The notes below the pieces were generated by a model. The model made no database searches. It had not been told where the DNA came from and worked only from the letters and a program-made list of their open reading frames with translations. A DNA stretch of 64,000 bases from Luoshenia tenuis (GTDB lineage Bacteria > Bacillota > Clostridia > Christensenellales > GCA-900066905): positions 62,001 to 126,000 of the forward strand of contig NZ_JACRSO010000004.1 of NCBI RefSeq assembly GCF_014384745.1. Reading direction: 5' to 3'. Shown here one piece after another: positions 43,500-51,699 of the stretch. The translations under genes and the position numbers were made by a program. How positions within the stretch are numbered: the first letter of the stretch is position 1; every line of letters starts with the position of its first letter.

Positions 43500-44785
43500 G
43501 AGGCCTTTATCTGCTCAAACTCCGCGCGCTTCCCCTCCCGGGGCTAGCGCCCTCTTGACCGCTCTTGCTCCGCGCGTTTCTATGCACCCACTCCCGCCAA
43601 TGGCTTTACCTCGTACTCCACTCCCGCTCCGGGGCTAGCGCCCTCTTAACCGCTCAAACCCCGCGCGTTTCCATTCGCATTGCGCCCGCCAGCCACCTCG
43701 CCGGTTTCCCGCGCTTCCCCTCCCAGGGCTGTCGCCCTTTGTTCCGCCCTGCTCCCGTGTGTTTCCACGTCCCACCCACTCCCGCTACTGGCTTTAGCTC
43801 TGCTCCAATCGGCCCTCCGCTCTGAATGACAGGGGCTTGTGCCCCTTTGTTCCGCTCTCGGCTTCTCCTGTCCACCCTGTTTTTCCCCCGCTACCGGCTT
43901 TACCTCGTACTCCACTCCCGTTGTCATTCCGAACAATGCGAGGGCGCGGAGCGAGCGCCGCCAGTGGAAATCTATAGTGCCCGCGCCCGGTGGAGTACGC
44001 AGTGAGCGCCGCCAGTGGCGGGAGGAGCGAACGCAGTACTCTGTGAGTGCGAGGTAAGCACAAGCGGCTTATGCCGCGCAGGGCGAACCCGTAACGAACA
44101 GAGGCTGACGGGCCTACAGAGCCAAAGCGAGCGATGATTTCTGTGAGGGCACGGAACGAGCGCGCCCAGTGGGCGAAAAAGCGAGAGCAGTACCCGGTGA
44201 GCGTAAGGCGCGCGCAAGTGGCGTTCGCCGCGCAGCGCAAGCCCCCAGCGAACCGAGAGTTGCTTGGCTTTGCCGTTGCTTGAGATTCTGTAAGTTGAGG
44301 GCGAGTGCCCTGTGGCACGAAGGCCGAAACCTCAGCGAACAGAGGCGGCCCCAGAGATGGTCTTGGTAAGCGAACGAAGCGCCCGGTGAGCGTAAGGCGC
44401 GCGCAAGCGGCGTTAGCCGCGCAGCGCAAGCCCCCAGCGAACCGAGAGTTGCTTGGCTTTGCCGTCGTTAGGAAGAGCACATAAGCCGTGCTGCGAAGGG
44501 CGAATCCGCAGCGAACCCCGAGTTGTCTGGTTCTGCCGTATCGCTCTGGCTCTGTCATTCCGAGCGCAGCGAGGAATCTCCTTACACCCGCTCGCCCCAG
44601 CCTGCATCACACCGCACATGTCAAGTGCCTGACCCGCCGCACCCCGGCTTTCCACTTCCCCCTCGCCTCCCTCTGACCAAGGGAGGTGGCAGGCCCAGCC
44701 TGCCGGAGGGAGAGATTCCCCCGGCAACCCCTTGCCCGGGCCCATCCCACAACCAAACCGGCGCCGCTCCCCATAGATCCGCCCG
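43500..44785. repeat. Repeat mosaic (Rep-C, A, large Rep-E block, B)
   Basis: Rep-C heads near 43540, 43634 and 43728; Rep-A fragments near 43820 and 43921. A Rep-E complex spans 43960-44530, in the orientation opposite to that at 30.7-31.4 kb, with an internal duplication of about 180 bp ('gtgagcgtaaggcgcgcgca' near 44199 and 44384). A Rep-A left half near 44553 and a Rep-B at 44668-44716 follow. No gene seen. Confidence 0.85.
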
Positions 44786-44986
44786 CTAAAACCCCAGCGG
44801 CCAGGCCGCCAGGCGGTATTCGCTCTCCCGCTCCTGCTCCTGTGCCAGCGCGCTGCGCGCCTCCAGCAGGCGGGCCGCCGCGCCCGCGGCCTCCTCGCCG
44901 GCACTCAGGCCATCCTCCCAAAATTCCACGTCCACACCCCCCTTCAGGGTTATTGTACACTTGCATTTTCGCGCCTTGGTTCGCAT
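44786..44986 (-). CDS. Possible small acidic protein
   Basis: Up to 66 aa: a basic start MRTKARKCKCTITLKGG, then VDVEFWEDGLSAGEEAAGAA and a helix ARLLEARSALAQEQERESEY. Evidence is only context: it lies in repeat-free sequence, divergent from the next gene, and its composition differs from repeat-derived frames. The start is uncertain: GAAGGGGGT precedes GTG codons in the GVDVEF region, which would give about 47 aa. No family recognised. Confidence 0.4.
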   Translation of the reverse strand: MRTKARKCKCTITLKGGVDVEFWEDGLSAGEEAAGAAARLLEARSALAQEQERESEYRLAAWPLGF

Positions 44987-45098
44987 TTTTCTATTTTTTG
45001 GAAATCCTCTCCCCCATTTCCAGCAACTTACCGCTATAATTCGCCGCTGCCGGCGCACACTATCCTTAGCCTGCTTTTTGAGAAAGGAGTGGCTAAAT

Positions 45099-45344
45099 TT
45101 GTTGGAAAAAGACGCGCTCCAATTGGAGACCCGGAACCGCAAGCGCCCGGATAACGACCAGGCCTTTTACGATTTGGATAAGGTCGCCTCGTTTACCGAG
45201 TGCACGGGGCTGGCGCCCAGCGGGATCATGAGCGATGAGGAGGCCCAGTCCTACGCGGACCTGTACGCCATCCACCCGCCCAGAACCCCCAAGGGTGATT
45301 CGCCCAACATGGCGGACACGGCCAAAAACCGCCGCCCCATCTAA
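45099..45344 (+). CDS. Small conserved Clostridia protein, unknown
   Basis: 81 aa, hydrophilic: LEKDALQLETRNRKRPDNDQ, then AFYDLDKVASFTECTGLAPS, then a C-terminal YADLYAIHPPRTPKGDSPN. I recall similar uncharacterised short proteins with 'KRPDNDQ..F..L..VAS.TECTGL' in Clostridia, which supports it as genuine. TTG at 45099 (or 45102) has AAAGGAG upstream; TATAAT at 45035-45040 is a likely -10. A hairpin terminator follows. Confidence 0.75.
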   Translation: MLEKDALQLETRNRKRPDNDQAFYDLDKVASFTECTGLAPSGIMSDEEAQSYADLYAIHPPRTPKGDSPNMADTAKNRRPI

Positions 45345-45363
45345 TGGCTCCCCAACGACCCAA

Positions 45364-45398
45364 CCCCCAAAAGCCGCCCCGCCCGGGCGGTTTTTGGG
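45364..45398 (+). terminator. Hairpin terminator overlapping a Rep-C head
   Basis: CCCAAAAGCCGCCC pairs with GGGCGGTTTTTGGG (one mismatch). The last GGG is also the first part of a Rep-C head (GGGCTTATCGCCCC), so repeat and terminator share bases. Confidence 0.75.
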
Positions 45399-46380
45399 CT
45401 TATCGCCCCTCTTAACCGCTCAAACTTTGTCACCTCCATGCGTCCAACGCCCGCCATTTGATTTACCGCTCTGTCATTCCGAGCGCAGCGAGGAATCTCT
45501 TTACAACCTCTCGGCCAGGCCTACACCACATCATCGCGCAAAAGCCCTTGCCTCCCTCTGACGAGGGAGGTGGCAGGCTCAGCCTGCCGGAGGGAGAGAT
45601 GCTCCCGCACCGCCGCCCTTTTAACCGCTCTCAGCCCTCGCGCATTTCCGCCCCCAACACCCGCAAAAAATTCTACTGGCCTACTCCCACTGTCATTCCG
45701 AGCAACGCGAGGAATCTCTTTACAACCTCTTGGCCAGGCCTGCACCACATCATCGCGCAAAAGCCCTTGCCTCCCTCTGACGAGGGAGGTGGCAGGCTCA
45801 GCCTGCCGGAGGGAGAGATGCTCCCACACCGCCGCCCTTTTAACCGCTTAATCTTTTTCCTTTTTCACACGCCCGCGCCCGCCAAAGGCTATACCGGCCT
45901 ATCGCCCCTCTTTCCGCTCTCTCTCCTCGCCTCCCTCTGATGAGGGCGGTGGCAGGCACAGCCTGCCGGAGGGAGAGATGCTCCCGCACTGTCGCCCTTC
46001 TAACCGCTCCGGCTCTCGCGCATTTCCGCCCCCAACACCCACCAATGACCATACCGGCCTACTCCGCTCTTCCTCCGCCCCTCTCGCCTCCCTCTGATGA
46101 GGGAGGTGGCAGGCTCAGCCTGCCGGAGGGAGAGATGCTCCCGCGCTGTCGCCCTCTTAACCGCCCAAACTTCGCGCATTTCCATGCCTCTCCGCGCTCG
46201 TCATTTGCTTTATTCCATTGCTTCTCTCCTCACTCCCGCACCGCCGCCCTTTTAACCGCTCAATCTTTTCCCTTTTTCACACACCCGCCAATGGCCATAT
46301 TGGTCTGCTCCCGCTCTCGCGCCTCTCCGCGCCGCGCCCCAAGTCCGACTAAATTCGCACCCCGCGCGCCCCGCCCGCGC
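45399..46380. repeat. Repeat mosaic (Rep-C, A, B)
   Basis: Rep-A left halves (45473 and 45692), four Rep-B (about 45550, 45771, 45930 and 46087) all of the GGCAGGC-CAGCCTGCC inner-hairpin type, and several Rep-C tails. No gene seen. Confidence 0.85.
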
Positions 46381-46382
46381 CC

Positions 46383-46412
46383 GTATAAATCCCCGGTCCC
46401 AAGGCTATGCTA
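46383..46412 (+). promoter_or_regulatory. Sigma-F-type promoter of sigG
   Basis: GTATA (46383-46387), 15 nt, GGCTATGCTA (46403-46412). It fits the sigma-F consensus (GYWTA, 15-16 nt, GGNRANAHTW) except at two -10 positions. It lies 35 nt before the sigG start. Sigma-F control of sigG is established in Bacillus. Confidence 0.65.
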
Positions 46413-46447
46413 AATTCGGAACACATCAAACGACGGGGGGAATTCCT

Positions 46448-47215
46448 TTGATTAATAAAGTTGAAATATGCGGCGTGGATACGTCCAAGCTGCCGGTGCT
46501 TACCAACGAGGAGATGCGCGCGCTCTTCCCCAAGATCCACGCGGGGGACAACGCCGCCCGGGAGACCTTTATCCGCGGCAACCTGCGCCTGGTGCTCAGC
46601 GTCATCCAACGCTTTAATAACCGGGGGGAAAATGTGGACGACCTGTTCCAGGTGGGCTGCATGGGGTTGATCAAGGCCATCGATAATTTTGATACCACCC
46701 TGGGCGTGCGCTTTTCCACCTATGCCGTGCCCATGATCATCGGGGAGATCCGCCGTTACCTGCGGGATAACAACGCCATCCGCGTCAGCCGCTCCCTGCG
46801 GGATACGGCCTATAAAGCCCTGCAGGCCCGGGAAAAGCTGACCAACGCCTCCGGCAAGGACCCCACCGTGGCAGAGATCGCCAAGGAGATGGACCTGCCC
46901 CGGGAGGACGTGGTCTTTGCCCTGGACGCCATTGCCGAGCCGGTCTCCCTGTTTGAGCCCATCTATCACGACGGCGGGGACGCCCTGTACGTCATGGATC
47001 AGGTGCAGGGCGACGACAGCGACGAGCAGTGGGTGGAGCAGATCGCCCTGCGCCAGGCCATGAGCCGCTTGAACGACCGGGAGCGCAAGATCCTCACCCT
47101 GCGCTTTTTCGAGGGCAAGACCCAGATGGAAGTGGCCGGGGAGATCGGCATCTCCCAGGCCCAGGTCTCCCGCCTGGAAAAGGGCGCCCTGGAGCGCATG
47201 AAAAAGCAGATCTAA
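46448..47215 (+). CDS. sigG: RNA polymerase sporulation sigma factor SigG
   Basis: 255 aa, late forespore sigma factor. The start INKVEICGVDTSKLPVLTNE is diagnostic of SigG. Region 2 (NLRLVLSVIQRFNNRGENVD.., RFSTYAVPMIIGEIRRYLRD), region 3 (RVSRSLRDTAYKALQARE..PTVAEIAKEMDLP) and region 4 (RLNDRERKILTLRFFEGKTQ, then MEVAGEIGISQAQVSRLEKG) are complete. It directs transcription of small acid-soluble proteins and germination genes in the engulfed forespore. TTG start with GGGGGG upstream. It is not next to spoIIGA-sigE, its usual neighbours, but isolated among repeats. A Rep-C head follows the stop codon directly. Confidence 0.96.
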   Translation: MINKVEICGVDTSKLPVLTNEEMRALFPKIHAGDNAARETFIRGNLRLVLSVIQRFNNRGENVDDLFQVGCMGLIKAIDNFDTTLGVRFSTYAVPMIIGEIRRYLRDNNAIRVSRSLRDTAYKALQAREKLTNASGKDPTVAEIAKEMDLPREDVVFALDAIAEPVSLFEPIYHDGGDALYVMDQVQGDDSDEQWVEQIALRQAMSRLNDRERKILTLRFFEGKTQMEVAGEIGISQAQVSRLEKGALERMKKQI

Positions 47216-47800
47216 GGGCTGTTGCCCCTTTAATCGCTCTTGGCTTCTGCGCGTTCCATGCACTTACGCCCGCCAACGGCCTGTCATTCCGAGCGCAGCG
47301 AGGAATCTCTTAGCAACCGCTTGGTTTCGCTTGTGCCTCAGCCGTACCGGTCAAGCAACACGCCTCTATCAACGCCTTAGATTCTTCGCTCCAGGGCTGC
47401 CGCCCTCTTAACCGCTCTTGGCTTTCGTGCGTTCCATGCACTTACGCCCGCCAGTGGCCCTATATGCCTACCCCTCTCTTTCCTCTCCCCCCTCGCCTCC
47501 CTCTGATGAGGGAGGTGGCAGGCCTAGCCTGCCAGAGGGAGAGATGCCCCTAAATTCTTCGCTCCGGGCTAACCGCTCTTGGCTTCTGCGCGTTCCATAC
47601 ACTTACGCCCGCCAACAGCCTGTCATTCCGAGCGCAGCGAGGAATCTCTTGACGACCCCTTAGCTTAGCCTATATCACATCATTGTGCAAAAGCCCCCCC
47701 TCCCATTCCCTCCGCGCTCCCCGCTTCTCCCCCCCACGCATACCGCTTTGCCGTAGCCATTTGCCCCTCCCCCTGACTTTCCCCCGCCATCCGCCCCTTC
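47216..47800. repeat. Repeat mosaic (Rep-C, A, B)
   Basis: Rep-C fused to the sigG stop; a Rep-A left half near 47283 with its right half (about 47379) merging into another Rep-C; a Rep-B (47506-47553) and a second Rep-A left half (47621). 47690-47800 is a pyrimidine-rich spacer. Confidence 0.8.
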
Positions 47801-47806
47801 CCGTGC

Positions 47807-47836
47807 TATAATAAAGAAAAAACCGCCCGGCGGTTT
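47807..47836 (+). promoter_or_regulatory. -10 element and palindrome at the predicted RNA start
   Basis: TATAAT (47807-47812) is followed by the perfect inverted repeat AAACCGCC C GGCGGTTT (47820-47836) at about +1 to +17. It is a candidate repressor site or a 5' RNA hairpin for the RraA-like gene. No convincing -35. Confidence 0.45.
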
Positions 47837-47854
47837 GGAAGGAGCGCTGCAACC

Positions 47855-48580
47855 ATGAAAAATGCCTGCCCACAGGAGCTGGCGCTGCTCGAGCAGCTGA
47901 AAGCCTACGACACCCCCTCGGTCACCAACGTGGTGGCCACCTACCCGGAGGACAAGGAGAACTGCCTGGGCCTTTACCACCCCTGGCAGGGCCAGTGGTA
48001 CACCGACGAGCGCCTGCGCTGCATGTATCCGGAGCTGGGCCGCCGCGCCGGCTTTGCGGTCACCTGCGTGTACGGCCTGCCCGACCCGGGCTTTACCCGC
48101 CTCTCCTTTGGGGATCTGCTGCGCGCGGTGGATGCGGCCCCCGGCCCGGCGGTGGTGATCGTCAAACAGAACTTCCCCCAGGAGATCAAGCGCAAAAACG
48201 GCCTGCTGGGCGGCAATATGATGACGGCGCTGCGCTCTGCCGGCGCGGTGGGGGTGATCAGCGACGGCCCCTCCCGGGATGTGGACGAGGTGCGCGCGCT
48301 GGGGCTGCACTACATGCTCACCGGCGTCGCCCCCGGCCACGGCCCCTTTGCCCTGCAGGCCGTCAACGTGCCGGTGGAGGTGTGCTCCATGGCCGTCTCC
48401 CCCGGGGAGATCGTCCACCTGGATGAAAACGGCGCGGTCAAGTTCCCCCGCCAGGCCCTGGGGGATGTGGCCCTGCGCCTGGAGCGCCTGGCCAAGGTCG
48501 AGGCGCGCCGCCAGCAAATGCTGCGCGAGACCTCGGATGTGGAGCAGCTTGCCCGCATCATGGCCGGCCTGTACGATTAA
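47855..48580 (+). CDS. RraA-family protein (aldolase/demethylase-like fold)
   Basis: 241 aa. It begins LLEQLKAYDTPSVTNVVATY, the 'L..dT..v.da' start of RraA-like proteins. The family fingerprint GGNMMTALRSAGAVGVISDG, then PSRDVDEVRALG carries the Gly-Gly-x..Arg-Asp active-site residues (about residue 138). YMLTGVAPGHGP follows. Family members include 4-hydroxy-4-methyl-2-oxoglutarate aldolases and the RNase E regulator RraA; in Bacillota the former type or unknown substrates are more likely. RBS AAGGAGCG. Single gene. Confidence 0.85.
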   Translation: MKNACPQELALLEQLKAYDTPSVTNVVATYPEDKENCLGLYHPWQGQWYTDERLRCMYPELGRRAGFAVTCVYGLPDPGFTRLSFGDLLRAVDAAPGPAVVIVKQNFPQEIKRKNGLLGGNMMTALRSAGAVGVISDGPSRDVDEVRALGLHYMLTGVAPGHGPFALQAVNVPVEVCSMAVSPGEIVHLDENGAVKFPRQALGDVALRLERLAKVEARRQQMLRETSDVEQLARIMAGLYD

Positions 48581-48690
48581 AAAGCGTATTTTTCGCCCAA
48601 ATCCCGTAAAGCCGCCCCTTTCCCTTGCATGAGGACAAGTTGGCCCTACATATGAATTTACAAAATATGTTTTTTATACGGCCCCGCGCT

Positions 48691-48720
48691 GTATAAGCCC
48701 CATTTTATGCGGGAATAGTA
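48691..48720 (+). promoter_or_regulatory. Sigma-F-type promoter of the RsfA-like gene
   Basis: GTATA (48691-48695), 15 nt, GGGAATAGTA (48711-48720). One mismatch to the sigma-F consensus GYWTA-15-GGNRANAHTW, 34 nt from the start codon. Confidence 0.65.
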
Positions 48721-48753
48721 TATACAAACAAACTGCAAGGGAGATGACGGGAG

Positions 48754-49695
48754 ATGACCTCATTTGAGGCGACGGCGGCAGCCCAGGCCCACGTAGGCTG
48801 GACCCAGGCGGAGACCGACCTTTTGCGCGCCCGCGCGGCGCAGATTCTGCAGGAGGGGCGGCCCCTGCGCGAAGTATTTGAAGAGATCGCCCGCAAGACC
48901 GGGCGCAAGAGCGGCAGCGTGCGCAATTATTACTATGCGGCTATCCGCCCCCAGCTGCGTCGGGAGATGGCCCTGCCCGGCGGGGCTAACGGCGCCCACG
49001 GGCCCTTTGTGCCCTTTACGGGCGAGGAGATACGCGATCTTTTGCGCGCCGTGCTGATGGCGGTGGGCCGGGGCGCATCGGTGCGCCAGGCCACCATGGA
49101 GCTGGCCGGCGGGGATAAGACCCGCATGCTGCGCTACCAGAATAAGTATAGAAGTCTTTTGCGCTCTCACCCCGCGCTGGTGGGCGAGGTGGTGGCCGAG
49201 CTGCGGGAGCAGGGCGTCCCCGTCAAGGATCCCTTTGCCGGCAAAGCGCCCCTGCCCCAGGCAGAGTCTGCGCCGGACGAGGCGGCCGCCTCCGCGCCCG
49301 AGTGGGACGAGGCGGAGCTGGCCAGCGCCCTTTCGCGCATCTTCAGCCTGCTGCGCGGGCAAAACGGCCCCGGGGTGATGGCCCTGGTCATGGGCCTGGA
49401 GGATCTGGCCTCCCGCGCCGCCCGGGCGGGTTCCTGGCGCAAGCGCCTGGAGCAGTTTGACGCCCTCTCCGCCCGGCACGACCTGCTGGCCGTGCGCCTG
49501 CAACAGACCCAGCAGGAGCTGGAGGCCGCCAACGGCCAGCTAGAGGCCCTGCGCCAGGCCCAGCAAAGCCTCTCGCCCCTGGTGGAGCTGAACCGGGATT
49601 TCCTCCAGCAGGGCACCGCAGGGGACCTTAATACCCTCAACGCCTATATGCTGCGCTTAAACCAATGCCTGGAGGGCAGCGGCCTGCTGCAATAG
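48754..49695 (+). CDS. Myb/SANT-like DNA-binding protein, RsfA-like forespore regulator
   Basis: 313 aa. Residues 15-65 (GWTQAETDLLRARAAQILQE, GRPLREVFEEIARKTGRKSG, SVRNYYYAAIRP) form a Myb/SANT-like helix bundle with the 'W..E.D..L' and 'F...A...GR....v...y' spacing of RsfA, the sigma-F-dependent prespore regulator. A second helical domain (GEEIRDLLRAVLMAVGRGAS) follows, then a linker rich in Ala and Glu, and a C-terminal coiled coil (RLQQTQQELEAANGQLEALR). The promoter is sigma-F-type, which supports forespore expression. The length is greater than that of Bacillus RsfA. GGGAGATGACGGGAG precedes the ATG. A perfect terminator follows. Confidence 0.72.
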   Translation: MTSFEATAAAQAHVGWTQAETDLLRARAAQILQEGRPLREVFEEIARKTGRKSGSVRNYYYAAIRPQLRREMALPGGANGAHGPFVPFTGEEIRDLLRAVLMAVGRGASVRQATMELAGGDKTRMLRYQNKYRSLLRSHPALVGEVVAELREQGVPVKDPFAGKAPLPQAESAPDEAAASAPEWDEAELASALSRIFSLLRGQNGPGVMALVMGLEDLASRAARAGSWRKRLEQFDALSARHDLLAVRLQQTQQELEAANGQLEALRQAQQSLSPLVELNRDFLQQGTAGDLNTLNAYMLRLNQCLEGSGLLQ

Positions 49696-49717
49696 CGCGC
49701 CTTTTTCAGTCCTAACC

Positions 49718-49752
49718 AAAGGCCCGGATGGAATTCCATCCGGGCCTTTTTT
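49718..49752 (+). terminator. Perfect-palindrome terminator
   Basis: 32-bp perfect palindrome, AAAGGCCCGGATGGAA and its complement, ending in TTTTTT. Confidence 0.92.
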
Positions 49753-50680
49753 ATGCTCCCGGGGCTTACGCCCTCTTAGCCGCTCAAACTTCTGCGCATT
49801 GCCATGCGTCCACTCCCGCCAATGGCTTTTCTATCCATCCTCACTCCGCTCCGGGGCTATCGCCCCCTTTTCCACTCAAGGGGACAGGTTCGCTGCATAC
49901 TTTGTTCACCCGCCAACAGCTTTTCTTCTCATTCAAACGAACTTCCCGGGGCTTACGCCCTTTTAACCGCTCAAACTTCTGCGCATTGCCATGCGTCCAC
50001 TCCCGCCAATAGCTCTATCTCTCTGTCATTCCGAGCGCAGGCGAGGAATCTCCTTACGCCCTCTCGGCCCTGCCCGCACCGCGCTGTCTTTAGTCCAGTC
50101 ATCCCAACTGCCAACGCCCGAGATTCTTCGCTCCAGCTTCGCTTACGCTCTGAATGACAGGGATTTCGCCCTTTTAACCGCTCATGGGGATAGGTTCGCT
50201 GCATACTTTGTTCACCCGCCAACAGCTTTTCTTCTCATTCAAACGAACTTCCCGGGGCTTACGCCCTTTTAACCGCTCATGGGGACAGGCTTTAACCCAC
50301 ACTTCTTCGCCCGCCAATGGCTTCATCTCTATTCCAAATGGGCCTCCGCTCCCGGGCTTGCGCCCTTTTAACCGCTCAAGCTCCTGCGCATTGCCATGCG
50401 ACCACTCCCGCCAATAGCTTTTCCCTCTGTCATTCCGAGCGCAGCGAGGAATCTCCTTACGCCCTCTCGGCCCTTTCCACACCACGCCGCTTAGGTTAAA
50501 TGCCCACGCCCTAGCTGCTTTGGTTCTCCTCTTTATCTTGCCTCCCTCTGACGAGGGAGGTGGCGCGCCTTTAGGCGCGCCGGAGGGAGAGATGCCCCCG
50601 AACAAAAACCCATAGATTTTTGCTCAGGGGAAGAATTAAGGCTTAATGCGAGGTAGGTAGTGCGTTAGGGAACGAATGGA
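49753..50680. repeat. Repeat mosaic (Rep-C, A, B)
   Basis: Rep-C heads near 49759, 49853, 49947, 50257 and 50355. A block of about 100 bp ('ttcgctgcatactttgttca' onward) is duplicated at about 49890-49975 and 50192-50276. A complete Rep-A spans 50023-50160; a Rep-A left half near 50428 and a Rep-B (50542-50592, GCGCGCC inner hairpin) follow. No gene seen. Confidence 0.85.
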
Positions 50681-51274
50681 CTAGGTCAAGAGCGCGCGGA
50701 TAGCCTTGACGCAGCCGTCCAGCCCCAGCAGGCCGCTGTCCAGCATCATGTGGTATTCGCCCGCGTCGTCCCAGCCCCGCCCGGCGTAGTAATGATAGTA
50801 GGCCGCCCGGGCCTTATCGTACTTTTTCAAGGTGGATTCCGCCCGTTCCTCGGGCACGCCATACACCCTTACGGCCCGCTCCCGCCGCACGTCCCGCGCC
50901 GCGTGGATAAACACCCGCAGCACATCCCGCCGCCCGCGCAAGATGGCGCCTGCCCGCCGGCCGATGATCACGCAGCCGCCCTTATCCCCCAGCCCGCGGA
51001 TCACCCGTGCCTCGGCGTCCTGCACCTCCTCGCCCCGCAGAGCGTTTTCCAGCCCATAGGCGCTGGCCACCGCCATGCGGACGTAGGTGCGCAGGGTAGG
51101 GGGCGCCTCGTCCTGTCCGGCCAGGTTCTCTACCTCCCGGCCCAGTTCCTGGGCTGCCAGCGCCAGCACCTCGCTGCCGTAATAAGGCCAGCCCAGCGCT
51201 TCGGCCAGCCGCGCGGCCACCTCCCGGCCGCCGCTGGCATACTCGCGCTCAATCGTCACGCAATTATATCTCAT
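50681..51274 (-). CDS. Cytidylate kinase-like family protein
   Basis: 197 aa. P-loop-like N-terminus CVTIEREYASGGREVAARLA in place of the classical GxxGxGKS, as in the 'cytidylate kinase-like' (AAA_26-type) family. The central GGCVIIGRRAGAILRGRRDV, then LRVFIHAARDVRRERAV supplies the LID/NMP-like part. Function is unknown for most members; kinase activity is not demonstrated. RBS AGAAGG. Single gene between repeat blocks. Confidence 0.82.
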   Translation of the reverse strand: MRYNCVTIEREYASGGREVAARLAEALGWPYYGSEVLALAAQELGREVENLAGQDEAPPTLRTYVRMAVASAYGLENALRGEEVQDAEARVIRGLGDKGGCVIIGRRAGAILRGRRDVLRVFIHAARDVRRERAVRVYGVPEERAESTLKKYDKARAAYYHYYAGRGWDDAGEYHMMLDSGLLGLDGCVKAIRALLT

Positions 51275-51699
51275 TGATATGACCTTCTTTCCTGGAGGCT
51301 TGCGCCCTCTTTGCCGCTCCTACTTCTGCATGTTTCTATGCGTCCACTCCCGCCAATGGCTTTTCTGTCTGTCATTCCGAGCGCAGCGAGGAATCTCCTT
51401 ACGCCCTCTCGGCCCTTTCCACACCACGCCGCTTAGGTTAAGTGCCCACGCCCTAGCTGCTTTGGTTCTCCTCTTTATCTTGCCTCCCTCTGACGAGGGA
51501 GGTGGCAGGCGCAGCCTGACGGTGGGAGAGATTCCACGCCTGCTAAGCAGTGGTGGGCGTTTACCGCCCCACAGCTTAGGGCAAAGCCCTCACGCGGCTG
51601 TCCTGCCCGCACCGCCGCAACTTAAGAAAAAGCCCTTCGCGCCCCGCATGTCCGCACCGCATCCTCCACGGTCAAGCGCCCGCTTTCCTTTTTGCCCCG
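51275..51699. repeat. Repeat mosaic (Rep-C, A, B)
   Basis: Rep-C head abutting the kinase-like gene's 5' side, a Rep-A left half (51372), a Rep-B (51483-51532) and a GC spacer. Confidence 0.8.
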
